DNA of 64,000 nt from positions 1,178,001-1,242,000 of the forward strand of contig CANMFO010000002.1 of the NCBI GenBank assembly GCA_947497245.1, read 5' to 3'. Numbering within the stretch: the stretch's first letter is position 1; every line of letters starts with the position of its first letter. Below are positions 16,582 through 25,173 of this stretch, in pieces. Below the pieces are notes generated by a model. The model saw nothing but the letters and a program-made list of their open reading frames with translations, was not told where the DNA came from and made no database searches. This DNA is from an uncultured Flavobacteriaceae bacterium (GTDB lineage: Bacteria; Bacteroidota; Bacteroidia; Flavobacteriales; Flavobacteriaceae). Both the position numbers and the translations under genes were made by a program.

Positions 16582-17211
16582 TCAATGAAGTTCGAGTTTT
16601 TTGACCTCCAAACGGTTGTCGCCGCCCCTGATGGCGATCAGATTTGTGGACAGCAATTTGGTCCGAAGCCAAGGGGTCTTATACCTGGACCGGGTCATTT
16701 GAATTTGATCCGGCTTGGCCAAATACTCCAATATTTCGCCAGAGGTATTGATTAGGACCTCATGGAACTTATGCTCAAATATTTTCAATTTAAACTCATT
16801 TTCCCCCCTGAACACCTTCTCAAAAATAATTCCTGTAGCGTATCCATCCGAAAAAGGGGTAACGTTTAGGAATTGATGCTCTATGACAAGCTTGCCCTCG
16901 GTATCTATAAACCCGTATAAAGGTATGCCATCGAGGGTCTTTTTCACCAAACACCTTCCCCCTCGAAACGTGGGACTCGCTATTCCGGCGATGCCCAGCT
17001 CTGAAGTATCGGCCCCCGCGTTCCAGACCAGGTCGTCCCTAAAGTCGATGACCAGGGTACCTTGTTCGTTGATAAACCCCCATTCGCCCCCCCTCCGAAC
17101 AGCGGCCAATGCTTCGCTAAAAGGAGCTATTTCATCCAATTCGGAAAGCTGTTGCGAGCTACCAAAAAGTGGAAACATCGCAAGCATTGCAAATATGATA
17201 TGTTTTTTCAT
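16582..17211 (-). CDS. Secreted WG-repeat-like protein
   Basis: From the ATG at 17211 the 209-residue product opens with a signal peptide (MKKHIIFAMLAMFPLFGSSQ). It continues with WG-type repeats: FSEALAAVRRGGEWGFINEQG, then YGFIDTEGKLVIEHQF and a third, weaker one. I rejected the longer frame to 17394 because it overlaps the divergent ribosome hibernation gene and adds no signal peptide. WG repeats form beta-rich binding surfaces, and no function is assigned. The promoter shares one FNR-like box with the divergent gene. Confidence 0.75.
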   Translation of the reverse strand: MKKHIIFAMLAMFPLFGSSQQLSELDEIAPFSEALAAVRRGGEWGFINEQGTLVIDFRDDLVWNAGADTSELGIAGIASPTFRGGRCLVKKTLDGIPLYGFIDTEGKLVIEHQFLNVTPFSDGYATGIIFEKVFRGENEFKLKIFEHKFHEVLINTSGEILEYLAKPDQIQMTRSRYKTPWLRTKLLSTNLIAIRGGDNRLEVKKLELH

Positions 17212-17235
17212 GACCTTTTGTTTTAATAGTGAATT

Positions 17236-17309
17236 CGAAGGTATCATCCGGTTTTGTTTTCTAATATGATATTGGTCATGAATATTAAAAAAAGAGGACC
17301 TTACCTTTA
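17236..17309. promoter_or_regulatory. Divergent promoter with one FNR-like box (WG gene / hibernation factor)
   Basis: ATGAT-ATTG-GTCAT (17266-17279). On the plus strand TACCTTTA (17302-17309) and on the minus strand TACCTTCG (plus coordinates 17236-17243) both lie exactly 22 bp away. Palindrome-centre-to-start distances are 66 and 61 bp. Confidence 0.75.
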
Positions 17310-17338
17310 TTCTAGGTAAAACTTTAATATCAACAGCC

Positions 17339-17638
17339 ATGAGTATTTTCATCCAATACGTCCAAATGCGCACAAGCGAATCCATGAACGCCATCGTTCA
17401 CCGCAAAATGAACCACCTGAAAAAAAAGTTCAACTGGATCATGCGGTCCGATGTTTTCTTTAAACAGGAAAACGACGCTACCGGAGCGAACAAGATCTGT
17501 GAGATCAAGCTTAGCGTTCCCGGTTCCGGTCTTTTTGCCAAAGCAAAGACTGATGATTTTGAAAAGTCACTTGCCCAGACCGTGGACGATCTGGAACGGC
17601 AGCTTCGCAAGAGGAAGACCATCCTTGAAAGACATTGA
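17339..17638 (+). CDS. Short ribosome hibernation promoting factor (HPF/RaiA family)
   Basis: The 99-residue product fits the short HPF fold of two helices on a four-stranded sheet: SIFIQYVQMRTSESMNAIVH, a basic NHLKKKFNW segment, KICEIKLSVPGSGLFAK, and a C-terminal amphipathic helix with RQLRKRK. These proteins dock in the ribosome decoding channel and idle ribosomes when growth stops. The FNR-like box and TACCTTTA in front suggest induction on oxygen loss, which is uncommon for this family. Confidence 0.85.
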   Translation: MSIFIQYVQMRTSESMNAIVHRKMNHLKKKFNWIMRSDVFFKQENDATGANKICEIKLSVPGSGLFAKAKTDDFEKSLAQTVDDLERQLRKRKTILERH

Positions 17639-17708
17639 GATAAAAGGGAATACTTTTTCCTTTACGATGGACTTTGGAGGTCCAGGACACTCCGGAACGG
17701 CCTTGTCC

Positions 17709-17981
17709 TTATGGTTTTGATACTTTTCCCACAGCACAGCTAAAATAGGACATCGCCCGGGCACCCATGCTGTTTTTTTGATCGATGGCAGGATACCCTA
17801 ACGATCTCAATGCATTCCCGACCCGAAGGACATCGTCTGCATGCTCGTGTACAAAGGAAACAGCTGCTGTTTCCGTATTTACCTCAAGGTTGGAGATGCC
17901 CTCCAGCCCGGACAGTTTTGAGGTAATGGTATGGGCACATCCCCCGCATTTTAGATTTTGTACTATTATAGAAGTTTTCAT
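17709..17981 (-). CDS. Heavy-metal-associated (HMA) copper chaperone-like protein
   Basis: From the ATG at 17981 the 90-residue product starts MKTSIIVQNLKCGGCAHTI. It has the metal motif C12-GG-C15 and the full ferredoxin-like HMA fold ending in ALRSLGYPA. Such proteins carry Cu(I) or similar soft metals in the cytoplasm. It ends the minus-strand operon led by the Cys-less HMA-like protein at 20284. A 120-bp gap separates it from the MBL-rhodanese gene, so a separate promoter is possible. Confidence 0.85.
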   Translation of the reverse strand: MKTSIIVQNLKCGGCAHTITSKLSGLEGISNLEVNTETAAVSFVHEHADDVLRVGNALRSLGYPAIDQKNSMGARAMSYFSCAVGKVSKP

Positions 17982-18101
17982 ATTTGTTTCCTTAAGAATC
18001 CATTTCAAATTTCGATCTGGTCCATCGGCAGCTCCGTTCAAGGTGGAGCTACCCGAACCTTCTTTCTTTATATCCATTTGCGTCCGATGAAAGCGGATGC
18101 A

Positions 18102-19517
18102 CTAAAGCATTGTGGTCGGACAGATGTATTCGGATCTTCCAACATTTGTTTTTGCGATACCCCCGAACCCTTCGACAACGTCCTTTAAATTGTTCCAGCC
18201 CCTTTGTTTCAATATGGAGCAGGCGATCATACTGCGGTACCCGCCTGCACAGTATAGGACGAATGGGCGATCCTTGGGAAATTGCGACAAATGCTGGTTA
18301 ATGTCGTTCAGGGGAACATTGTGCGCCCCCAGGACATGTTCGGATTCGAATTCACTTTTTCTACGCACGTCGAACACCAAGGGCGTACCGGAAGCAACGG
18401 CCGTTTCGAATTCTTGGGGCGTAATGCGGTCAATGGTCCCAAAATCCTTTCCGGAATCTTTCCAGCTATCAAACCCACCCTCCATAAAACCTATGGTGTG
18501 GTCGTACCCCACACGGGAAAGCCGGGTAAGGGCTTCTTCCTGTTTGTTCGGGTAAGTGATCAAGAGGATCTTCTGCCTTAGGTCGGGTATCATTTCGCCC
18601 ACCCACTGTGCAAAACTTCCTTCCAAACCGATGTTGATGCTATTCGGGACAAACCCTTTTGCAAAATCCTCGGCGTCCCTAGTATCCAACATTAGGGCGC
18701 CCGTTTCATTGGCGACGGCCTCAAAGGCTTCCACCGACAGCGGGATTTTTGCGCGATCCATCACTGCATCGAGGCTATCGTACCCTTTTATGTTCATCAG
18801 CACGTTTTGGGGGAAATAACCGGGGGGTGGAGTCAGTCCCGTGAGGAGTTCCTGAATAAATTCTTCCTTTGTCATATCGGGCCGTAGTGCATAGTTCACT
18901 TTTTTTTGGTGGCCCAAAGTATCCGTGGTTTCCTGGCTCATCATTTTTCCACATGCCGATCCGGCACCATGGTTCGGGTATACGATCAGTGCATCGCTTA
19001 GGGGCATTATTTTATTTCGAAGGGAATCGTACAGGTGCCCGGCCAGTTTTTCTTCAGTCAATTCAGAAACCACGTGCTGGGCCAGATCCGGTCGGCCCAC
19101 ATCACCTATAAATAAGGTGTCCCCGGTAATGATGCCATGTTCTTGGCCCTGTTCATCTATCAACAGGTAGGTAGTACTTTCCATGGTATGCCCCGGGGTA
19201 TGGATAACTTTGATTTGGCAGTCACCTACCTTGAAAACCTGACCATCCGAGGCGATCAACGCGGCATAACCCGGTTTTGCCGTGGGCCCGAACACGATTT
19301 CGGCCCCTGTCTTTTTTTTCAGGTCCAGATGACCACTGACGAAGTCGGCATGAAAATGGGTCTCGAATACATACTTTATCCTGGCCCGATCTTTTGCCGC
19401 CCTATCGATATAGGGCTGTACTTCCCTTAATGGGTCAAATATGGCAGCTTCCCCATTGCTTTCCACATAATAGGCGGCATGTGCCAAGCATCCGGTATAA
19501 ATCTGTTCTACGTTCAT
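18102..19517 (-). CDS. Persulfide dioxygenase-like metallo-beta-lactamase fused to two rhodanese domains
   Basis: The 471-residue protein joins an N-terminal metallo-hydrolase domain (metal motif H54-F-H56-A-D58, then HTPGHT and GDTLFIGDVGRPD) to two rhodanese domains at about 265-355 and 365-465. The first domain matches ETHE1/persulfide dioxygenases, which oxidise glutathione-type persulfides with O2. The second rhodanese keeps the active Cys (C423, in YCAGGYRS). The first has lost it (TYPNKQ at that place). A role in sulfide or persulfide detoxification is likely. It is the third gene of the operon driven from the 20338 box. Confidence 0.92.
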   Translation of the reverse strand: MNVEQIYTGCLAHAAYYVESNGEAAIFDPLREVQPYIDRAAKDRARIKYVFETHFHADFVSGHLDLKKKTGAEIVFGPTAKPGYAALIASDGQVFKVGDCQIKVIHTPGHTMESTTYLLIDEQGQEHGIITGDTLFIGDVGRPDLAQHVVSELTEEKLAGHLYDSLRNKIMPLSDALIVYPNHGAGSACGKMMSQETTDTLGHQKKVNYALRPDMTKEEFIQELLTGLTPPPGYFPQNVLMNIKGYDSLDAVMDRAKIPLSVEAFEAVANETGALMLDTRDAEDFAKGFVPNSINIGLEGSFAQWVGEMIPDLRQKILLITYPNKQEEALTRLSRVGYDHTIGFMEGGFDSWKDSGKDFGTIDRITPQEFETAVASGTPLVFDVRRKSEFESEHVLGAHNVPLNDINQHLSQFPKDRPFVLYCAGGYRSMIACSILKQRGWNNLKDVVEGFGGIAKTNVGRSEYICPTTML

Positions 19518-19598
19518 CTTTTTACTGTTTTTAAATTACGGGATAAAGGTATGGCTTGGGCATGGACCGCTCGGTAACATGGGTTACAGATCGGGGAA

Positions 19599-20000
19599 TC
19601 AAAGAAGAAGGCCTTTTAATTTTGCCAGTAGGATCAGTTCCGATTTGTTCTTATGGGCGTAAGACGCGGCAATATCATCGGCCGTTCTCCAAATCAGTTG
19701 TTTGATGGGCATATTGAATTTACTCGGGTGTTCCCTATAAAAATGCTCAAATTCCTTCCAATAGGAACCGGCTTCTTTTTCCTCCTGTTGCAACCAATCA
19801 AAGACAATCTCTATTTGGTAGGCGGCATCGGTACCGAATTCGTCCTCGACATCGTCAACGTCCAACCAATACTTTCGAACGTCTTCCCGTAATTTTTCCA
19901 CCTCGATGGGCCGCACGTTGCGATCGGCCATGGCAACGGCATAGAACAACTTTCCAAGGATTTGGTAGAATTTATGTTCGATTTTTTCTGTGGGTAGCAT
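19599..20000 (-). CDS. Conserved alpha-helical protein, TerB-like by weak resemblance
   Basis: The 133-residue product is almost all helix, with the start FYQILGKLFYAVAMADRNVRPIEVEKL resembling the metal-binding helical repeat of TerB/DjlA-like proteins (A-x-A-D-G/N-x-V-x-x-x-E). Here the D and E are kept. No signal peptide or membrane segment is seen. It lies 11 bp downstream of the HMA-like gene and 81 bp upstream of the MBL-rhodanese gene, all in one direction. Function unknown. Confidence 0.6.
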   Translation of the reverse strand: MLPTEKIEHKFYQILGKLFYAVAMADRNVRPIEVEKLREDVRKYWLDVDDVEDEFGTDAAYQIEIVFDWLQQEEKEAGSYWKEFEHFYREHPSKFNMPIKQLIWRTADDIAASYAHKNKSELILLAKLKGLLL

Positions 20001-20011
20001 GGATACAAATT

Positions 20012-20284
20012 TTATTGAACGAGAAGCGCTTCATTGTCCTGGGCCGCAATATTGTCCATTCCCTGCGGGTTTTGGATGTGGCATTGCAAAATGGGATATC
20101 CAATACGCCAGAGTTCTTTTTTTGCTTTCTCAAAGGCCGATCGGCTGTCGCATACGAAAGAAAGGGTCTTGCGTTCCAGATCAATGTCCAAAATACGTAT
20201 ATCCAGGATTCGACTTAGGTTTCGAACAACAACGTTCTTGGATTCAGCGGATTTTAGGGCATTTATCTTCGCGGTTGCTTTCAT
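20012..20284 (-). CDS. HMA-like small protein lacking the CxxC metal site
   Basis: The 90-residue product follows the beta-alpha-beta-beta-alpha-beta layout of HMA domains (NVVVRNLSRILDIRILDIDLE in pieces, then SAFEKAKKELWRIGYPILQC). However, the loop where CxxC should sit reads LSRIL. It is the first gene of an operon with a helical protein and the persulfide dioxygenase-rhodanese protein, and a normal HMA protein closes that run. It may bind a partner rather than metal. Its promoter has a perfect ATGAT-AATT-ATCAT site and TAATTTTA box. Confidence 0.6.
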   Translation of the reverse strand: MKATAKINALKSAESKNVVVRNLSRILDIRILDIDLERKTLSFVCDSRSAFEKAKKELWRIGYPILQCHIQNPQGMDNIAAQDNEALLVQ

Positions 20285-20307
20285 TGCTATCGGTATTTGA
20301 TACGCTA

Positions 20308-20381
20308 TAAAATTAAGGGAGGAACCCCAGGGCTAAAATGATAATTATCATATCCGTAAGAATTTATTTTTCTTTGATTCG
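20308..20381. promoter_or_regulatory. Perfect FNR-like palindrome between HMA-like operon and ROK kinase
   Basis: ATGAT-AATT-ATCAT (20338-20351) is centred 60 bp from both divergent start codons. The minus-strand box TAATTTTA (plus coordinates 20308-20315) is exact at 22 bp. The plus-strand match at that distance, TTGATTCG (20374-20381), is poor, though TTTCTTTG lies nearby at 20369-20376. Control of the minus operon is well supported and control of the ROK gene less so. Confidence 0.75.
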
Positions 20382-20405
20382 TATCTCAAAAAAAGACTTT
20401 GAACC

Positions 20406-21365
20406 ATGGAAACACAATTTGTCTTGGGCATTGATGTGGGAGGTACCCATACGAAGCTGGGTCTGGTATCAAAAACAGGGAACATATTGCATACCCGGAA
20501 ATTCGGTACCGGGGCCAAGGCGCCCTTTGCCGATTTTCTTAAAAAATTGGAGCGGGAGGTCGATCATCTGAAGTTGGCTCTGGCCCCTGACCAAAGGCTT
20601 TCCGGAATTGGTGTAGGGGCCCCGAACGCCAATACACGAACGGGACAGATGGAACATCCCCCCAACTTTCGATGGGGCGACAGGGTTCCCATGGCCACAT
20701 CGATCAAAACCCTGTTTCAACGCCCCGTTGCCCTTGCGAACGATGCCAACGCAGCCGCTCTGGGAGAGCTGCGGTTTGGTATGGGAAAAGGCATGGAAAA
20801 CCTGGTAGTGTTCACTTTGGGAACCGGGCTGGGCAGTGGTATTATTTGCAATGGAGAACTGCTGATCGGTGCGCACGGGATGGCGGGGGAGATCGGTCAT
20901 GTAAATGTTGATCCGAAACCCAATGCCAGGCAATGCAATTGTGGACTGCGGGGATGCCTGGAAACCTATGTGTCGGTCACGGGCATACGCAGGACCATTT
21001 TTGAACTTATCGCCACGATGCGGGACGATTCGCCCTTGCGTGGCATTGGTTTTGATGACATGACCGGGGAACTGATTTCCGATGCCGCCCTGCAAGGTGA
21101 TGCCATTGCCCTGAAGGCCTTTGAGCGGACCGGGGAGGTGCTCGGTATCCAAATGGCCGACACGGCAGCGCATTTTGATCCCGAGGCATTTATTCTTTTG
21201 GGAGGACTCAGTAAAGCCGGGGATATTCTATTGAAACCTACCATTGCCAGTATGGAACGCAACCTCTTTATCGCCTATAGGGGCAAGATCAAAGTCCTTG
21301 TTTCCCCCACCCCCGGAGATCATGCCGTCTTGGGTCCCGCGGCTTTGGCATGGGCATCCCTTTGA
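20406..21365 (+). CDS. ROK-family sugar kinase, glucokinase-like
   Basis: The 319-residue product opens with the ATP-binding FVLGIDVGGTHTKLGL. It has NDANAAALGE for the sugar-binding Asp region, GTGLGSGIICNGEL as phosphate loop, and the ROK zinc motif CNCGLRGCLE near residue 178, with a His in EIGHVNVD. These mark an active ROK kinase, most likely using glucose or N-acetylhexosamine. It stands alone, convergent with a helical-bundle gene, and shares an upstream palindrome with the HMA-like operon. Confidence 0.9.
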   Translation: METQFVLGIDVGGTHTKLGLVSKTGNILHTRKFGTGAKAPFADFLKKLEREVDHLKLALAPDQRLSGIGVGAPNANTRTGQMEHPPNFRWGDRVPMATSIKTLFQRPVALANDANAAALGELRFGMGKGMENLVVFTLGTGLGSGIICNGELLIGAHGMAGEIGHVNVDPKPNARQCNCGLRGCLETYVSVTGIRRTIFELIATMRDDSPLRGIGFDDMTGELISDAALQGDAIALKAFERTGEVLGIQMADTAAHFDPEAFILLGGLSKAGDILLKPTIASMERNLFIAYRGKIKVLVSPTPGDHAVLGPAALAWASL

Positions 21366-21404
21366 ATTCGTTCAGGACCCATTTCAGACCCATGGTCCAT
21401 AGGG

Positions 21405-21854
21405 TCAGCGTTCCAGCAGACGTATGGACTCCTCACTGTCCAATACCTTCGTGGTAACTGCAAAAACCTGTTTCCTGTTTTTTCGCACCGTTTTGACGAA
21501 CTTGGCAATTTTATCCTCCAATTCCTGATGCTCTGCCCTGAATATCTTCGAATTGTGCCTGGACGGTTCCTGGAGAATCCCAGCGATATGGGATAAATGT
21601 TCATCGATCTGTTTCTGCAGTTTTTTGCATGTTTTGATGTCCGACAAAACCTGTTCCCCCACCATCCTTACCGCTTTAAGATTATCTTTTTTGGTAATCC
21701 AAATAAAATACTTGTCCAATAGATGGCTCAAGAATTTTAGATCGTCGCTGTAGAAGTGCAGATCCGATTTCCAATGCTGGGTCAGGACATGGAGCTCCTG
21801 CCATTGTGAGTTTTGTATGTAATCGTCTTTGGGCCTATTTCTAAAAGTGTCCAT
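21405..21854 (-). CDS. Helical-bundle protein of unknown function, paralogue 1 of 3
   Basis: The 149-residue product is predicted all alpha-helical and cytoplasmic. It shares with the proteins at 35436 and 36500 an ELH-x-W-x-x-(L/F)HF-x-x-D opening (here ELHVLTQHWKSDLHFYSDDL), a middle H-x3-L motif, and a closing H-x-x-L helix ending in a F-x-VTTKVL-type segment. I do not recognise a named family. Its promoter holds a perfect-armed ATGAC-ATTT-GTCAT palindrome 58 bp from the start. Confidence 0.6.
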   Translation of the reverse strand: MDTFRNRPKDDYIQNSQWQELHVLTQHWKSDLHFYSDDLKFLSHLLDKYFIWITKKDNLKAVRMVGEQVLSDIKTCKKLQKQIDEHLSHIAGILQEPSRHNSKIFRAEHQELEDKIAKFVKTVRKNRKQVFAVTTKVLDSEESIRLLER

Positions 21855-21876
21855 TAGCTTTTTTTTGGTGTACCCG

Positions 21877-21919
21877 TAAAATTGATATGGAGATCGGGGA
21901 TTGCCATGACATTTGTCAT
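21877..21919 (-). promoter_or_regulatory. FNR-like box upstream of the helical-bundle gene
   Basis: ATGAC-ATTT-GTCAT (21906-21919) has perfectly palindromic arms. The best minus-strand box is CAATTTTA (plus coordinates 21877-21884), one mismatch from TAnnTTTA but with 21 bp spacing in place of 22. Confidence 0.55.
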
Positions 21920-21938
21920 ATGTGCTATGCGGGAAAGA

Positions 21939-22622
21939 CTACTGTTTGATGATATGGCCATCACCCATCTCAATGATCCGATCGGTATTGGCGGCAAAAT
22001 CACTATCGTGCGTAACGACCAGGAGCGACAGTTTTTTCTCCTCCACCAAATCCCGGAAAATACGCAGTACGTTGTTGGCATTGTGACTGTCCAGATTTCC
22101 AGTGGGTTCGTCGCCCATGATGATGGCCGGGTCATTGATTAGGGCCCGTGCAATGGCCACACGCTGTTTTTGCCCTCCGGAGATTCGGGAGGCCAACTTG
22201 TTCGCCTGCTCTTCGATATGCAATAGCTTCAACTTTTCCATGGCATCGTGCTGTATCTCCTCCGGGGATTTCAACCCTAATTTTTTGGCCGGGAGCATGA
22301 CGTTTTCCAACACGGTGAACTCGGAAAGGAGGTAATGGAACTGAAAGACAAAACCGATACGCTGGTTCCGGATCTGGGCCAATTCTTCGTGGGGTTTGCC
22401 AGTAAGCTTTTCCCCGTCGAAAAACAATTCACCTCCATAGTCCGTATCCATGGTCGAGAGAATATACAGCAGGGTGGATTTTCCACAGCCCGATTTGCCC
22501 ATAATGGAGACAAATTCCCCGCTTTTTATGCGGAAGTTGATATCCTTCAGTACATGGAACATTACGGGCTCCCTGAAGTATTTATTAATGTTCTTAGCCT
22601 CTAGAATATTGTTGTTCCCCAT
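21939..22622 (-). CDS. ABC transporter ATP-binding protein, MacB/LolD type
   Basis: The 227-residue ATPase has Walker [10 protein letters not shown] (residues 42-50), a signature [15 protein letters not shown] and Walker [15 protein letters not shown], a pattern typical of the LolD/MacB branch. It is the last gene of a three-gene operon with an FtsX-like permease (2-bp gap) and a periplasmic adaptor. Together they form a mechanotransmission type exporter for a peptide, lipoprotein or small toxic molecule that I cannot name. Confidence 0.92.
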   Translation of the reverse strand: MGNNNILEAKNINKYFREPVMFHVLKDINFRIKSGEFVSIMGKSGCGKSTLLYILSTMDTDYGGELFFDGEKLTGKPHEELAQIRNQRIGFVFQFHYLLSEFTVLENVMLPAKKLGLKSPEEIQHDAMEKLKLLHIEEQANKLASRISGGQKQRVAIARALINDPAIIMGDEPTGNLDSHNANNVLRIFRDLVEEKKLSLLVVTHDSDFAANTDRIIEMGDGHIIKQ

Positions 22623-22624
22623 CC

Positions 22625-23887
22625 TTATTGTCCTCTTATGATTTCCACAGGATCCATTTTTTGGGCCTTTCGGGCCGGAAGGTAACCTGCCAGGAAGGTA
22701 GATACCATGGCAAAGGTAATTCCGATGACGTAATACATGGGGTTGAAGTTGACCGGATAGGTTTTGACCGTGGGCAAGGCCTGTGTCTCGAAGGGCAGGT
22801 TATCGATCAAGATCGAGAGGCCAAGACCGATGGCCAGACCCAAAATACCACCGATAACACCAATAAGTATGGCCTGACTGATGAAGATATACTTGACATC
22901 CCTGCCGGAAAACCCGGTCGCCTTCAAGATGGCTATATCGTTCATTTTTTCATAGATGAGCATATTGAGGATGTTGTAAATGCCAAAACCCGCCACGATC
23001 AACAAGGTAATGGATACCGCATAGGTGATCAGATTTCTTATGGCCGTACCGGTCTCGAACTGGGCATTGGCGGTCTTGATGTCCACAGCGGTGAGCTGAA
23101 ATTGTTTTTCAATACGCTGCGCCAGGGGAACCGCCTGCTCGATATCAAAAAGTTTGACGTTGATGTCGGTAATGTAATTTTGGGGCCTGCCCAGGATGCG
23201 CTGTACCGTTTTTAGGTTGGCAAAACTTTGAATGTTGTCGATATCGGCAAGCCCGCTCTGGTAGATTCCGACAATTTTCAGAGGGAAAAGTGCACCGCCA
23301 ACAGTGCTTATCTGCACTGTGTTGCCGACATCCAAAGACATTTTTTCGGCAACCCCGGCACCGATCAAGATTCCGTTGTCGGTAGTGTTGAGCGCTTCGG
23401 GACTTCCCTTCACCACATATTGTCCAAAGTTAAAAAGCCGTACTTCCTCCAGCACGTCTATACCGACCAAGTTACCGCCCAGCTCAATGGACCCGGAGAT
23501 ATAAAAAATCTGTGCCTTCATCTGGGGAATGGCGCCCTTTACAATGGCGTTGTCGTTCAACCGTCCAATAAGCGGCAGTGCATCGTGTATTTTGGTCTGT
23601 GCGAACTTGGGTTTTACGGAGTGTACCACCCCAAAACTATTTTTGATCTTGTCGTATAGGTCAATGGGCTGCTTCTCCGAAGGTTTGATCTCGTTGTAGA
23701 TATGTACATGGGGCGTTCGGTCTAGAATCAGGCCGTCCAAAAGCCCGTTGAGCCCGGTCATGAAGCTTACCAGGATGATGAAGGTCCCGATTCCAAATGT
23801 AACCCCTAAGGCTGCTATCGCCGTTTGTTTGACCCTGGACAACAGATGGGTTTTGGAAATGCTCAATATCACCCTCCAATTGATCAT
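22625..23887 (-). CDS. ABC transporter permease, MacB/FtsX family
   Basis: The 420-residue product has one N-terminal transmembrane helix, a periplasmic domain of about 200 residues and three C-terminal helices (around 280-310, 330-360 and 375-400). This is the MacB/LolC layout. The C-terminus PARKAQKMDPVEIIRGQ is the usual family ending. It overlaps the adaptor gene by 4 bp, so both are translated together. The pump probably spans the inner membrane and works with the adaptor. Confidence 0.92.
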   Translation of the reverse strand: MINWRVILSISKTHLLSRVKQTAIAALGVTFGIGTFIILVSFMTGLNGLLDGLILDRTPHVHIYNEIKPSEKQPIDLYDKIKNSFGVVHSVKPKFAQTKIHDALPLIGRLNDNAIVKGAIPQMKAQIFYISGSIELGGNLVGIDVLEEVRLFNFGQYVVKGSPEALNTTDNGILIGAGVAEKMSLDVGNTVQISTVGGALFPLKIVGIYQSGLADIDNIQSFANLKTVQRILGRPQNYITDINVKLFDIEQAVPLAQRIEKQFQLTAVDIKTANAQFETGTAIRNLITYAVSITLLIVAGFGIYNILNMLIYEKMNDIAILKATGFSGRDVKYIFISQAILIGVIGGILGLAIGLGLSILIDNLPFETQALPTVKTYPVNFNPMYYVIGITFAMVSTFLAGYLPARKAQKMDPVEIIRGQ

Positions 23888-24990
23888 TGCTCCGGTTTAT
23901 AAATTTTTGTGTTTTCCCCAATGCCGGAAAGGATCTCGACCTCTTGCAGGTTTTTGTTTCCTGTAGTGACTTCGGCCGTGCCTTCGGCGGTCCGGACCTT
24001 ATTGGTGTCAAAAAGATATTCCAAAGGAATGGTCAGGGTGTTCTCTTTTTCCGAAATGATGATATTCGCCTCACCGGCGAGTCCCGGATAAAGTACGTCC
24101 GGGGCTTTGTCAAAAAGGGCCTCGACCTTAAAGGTTTGGCTACGCTCGTCCTTTTTTGGATAGATCTTATCGATTGTCCCTTCAAAAACGAAATCGGCAT
24201 AGGCATCCAGGGTAATCAGGACTTTCTGCCCTGTTTTCAGCCTTACGATGTCCACTTCATCCACTAAGAGCTCCACGACAAAAATGTTGGAACTTCCCAC
24301 ACTGGCCAGGGGCTGTTGGGCGGTGATAATTTCACCCTGGTTCTTGTATATTGCATATATCCTACCGTTGATCTTACTGCTGATCGTAAAGTCTTTGGTG
24401 TTCACTACGGCTGACAGATACATATTATTGGCCTGTTGGATCCTGTTTTCCAATTCCATTTTGGTCCGTGCATAATTATTTTTGAGCACTTGTAAATGGT
24501 TTGTGGAGGCTTCATAGTTGAGTTTGATGTTGTCGAACTGGGCTTGTGAACCTATTTTTTGTTCCCAAAGCCGCTTTTGCCGCATATAGTTCACCGAATC
24601 GTTATGGAACTGCAGCTTTGCCGTATGAATTTCCTTTTCCAGTCCGCTTAGGACAGCGGCACTTCCATTGTAGTCATCCCGAGCCTTTTGCAGGTTCAAT
24701 TTCGCGTTTTCCTTGTTCAGGTCCGAGGCCTCATTGAATATTTGGAACATCGGCAGCCCTACTGAAACACTGTCTCCCTCCTGCACAAACTGGCTTTCCA
24801 AAATTCCCGCTACCGCGGAATACACCTCATAAAGACTATCGGGCTGTACCAAGGCCGAGGCATACACCGATTCGACCAATGTTTTTTTTTGGGGCGTTAT
24901 CCCACCATTTTTTGAACCGCAGGCGGCAAGGGACAGGATGGAAATAAAAATCAGTGCTTTTCGGGGTATATGGTTCATATCACTTGGCAA
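23884..24990 (-). CDS. Periplasmic adaptor lipoprotein (HlyD/MacA family)
   Basis: The 368-residue product has a lipoprotein signal (SILSLAACG) and a biotinyl-lipoyl half (VAGILESQFVQEGDSVSVG). A long coiled-coil hairpin of about 110 residues follows, then a beta-barrel domain (TGQKVLITLDAYADFVFEGTIDKI in pieces). This is the MacA/HlyD layout. First gene of the exporter operon. An ATGAC-ATTT-ATCAT box lies 76 bp upstream, but the minus-strand -7 match (TAGTATCG) is imperfect. Confidence 0.9.
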   Translation of the reverse strand: MPSDMNHIPRKALIFISILSLAACGSKNGGITPQKKTLVESVYASALVQPDSLYEVYSAVAGILESQFVQEGDSVSVGLPMFQIFNEASDLNKENAKLNLQKARDDYNGSAAVLSGLEKEIHTAKLQFHNDSVNYMRQKRLWEQKIGSQAQFDNIKLNYEASTNHLQVLKNNYARTKMELENRIQQANNMYLSAVVNTKDFTISSKINGRIYAIYKNQGEIITAQQPLASVGSSNIFVVELLVDEVDIVRLKTGQKVLITLDAYADFVFEGTIDKIYPKKDERSQTFKVEALFDKAPDVLYPGLAGEANIIISEKENTLTIPLEYLFDTNKVRTAEGTAEVTTGNKNLQEVEILSGIGENTKIYKPEQ

Positions 24991-25059
24991 CTAACAAACC
25001 CGGCAAAAGGTCGAATCTGTAAAGATTGACGATACTACGACAAACCGAACAGGACAAAA

Positions 25060-25103
25060 ATGACATTTATCATCTTTTAAACCCCGCATCTTTTCTAGCT
25101 TAG
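25060..25103 (+). promoter_or_regulatory. FNR-like box between the exporter operon and doxX
   Basis: ATGAC-ATTT-ATCAT (25060-25073). On the plus strand TAGCTTAG (25096-25103) lies exactly 22 bp away and fits TAnnTTnG. The minus-strand match TAGTATCG (plus coordinates 25030-25037) is weaker. DoxX is the better supported target. Confidence 0.6.
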
Positions 25104-25173
25104 TGCCGATTATGGATTTTAATATATGAAAAAGAATCCATTTCTTTGACCCACAACCAAACGATTTCCAATT

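Noticed and set aside
20469-21173. 234-codon open frame opposite the ROK kinase
   Set aside because: It mirrors the codons of a well-conserved kinase gene and has no features of its own.
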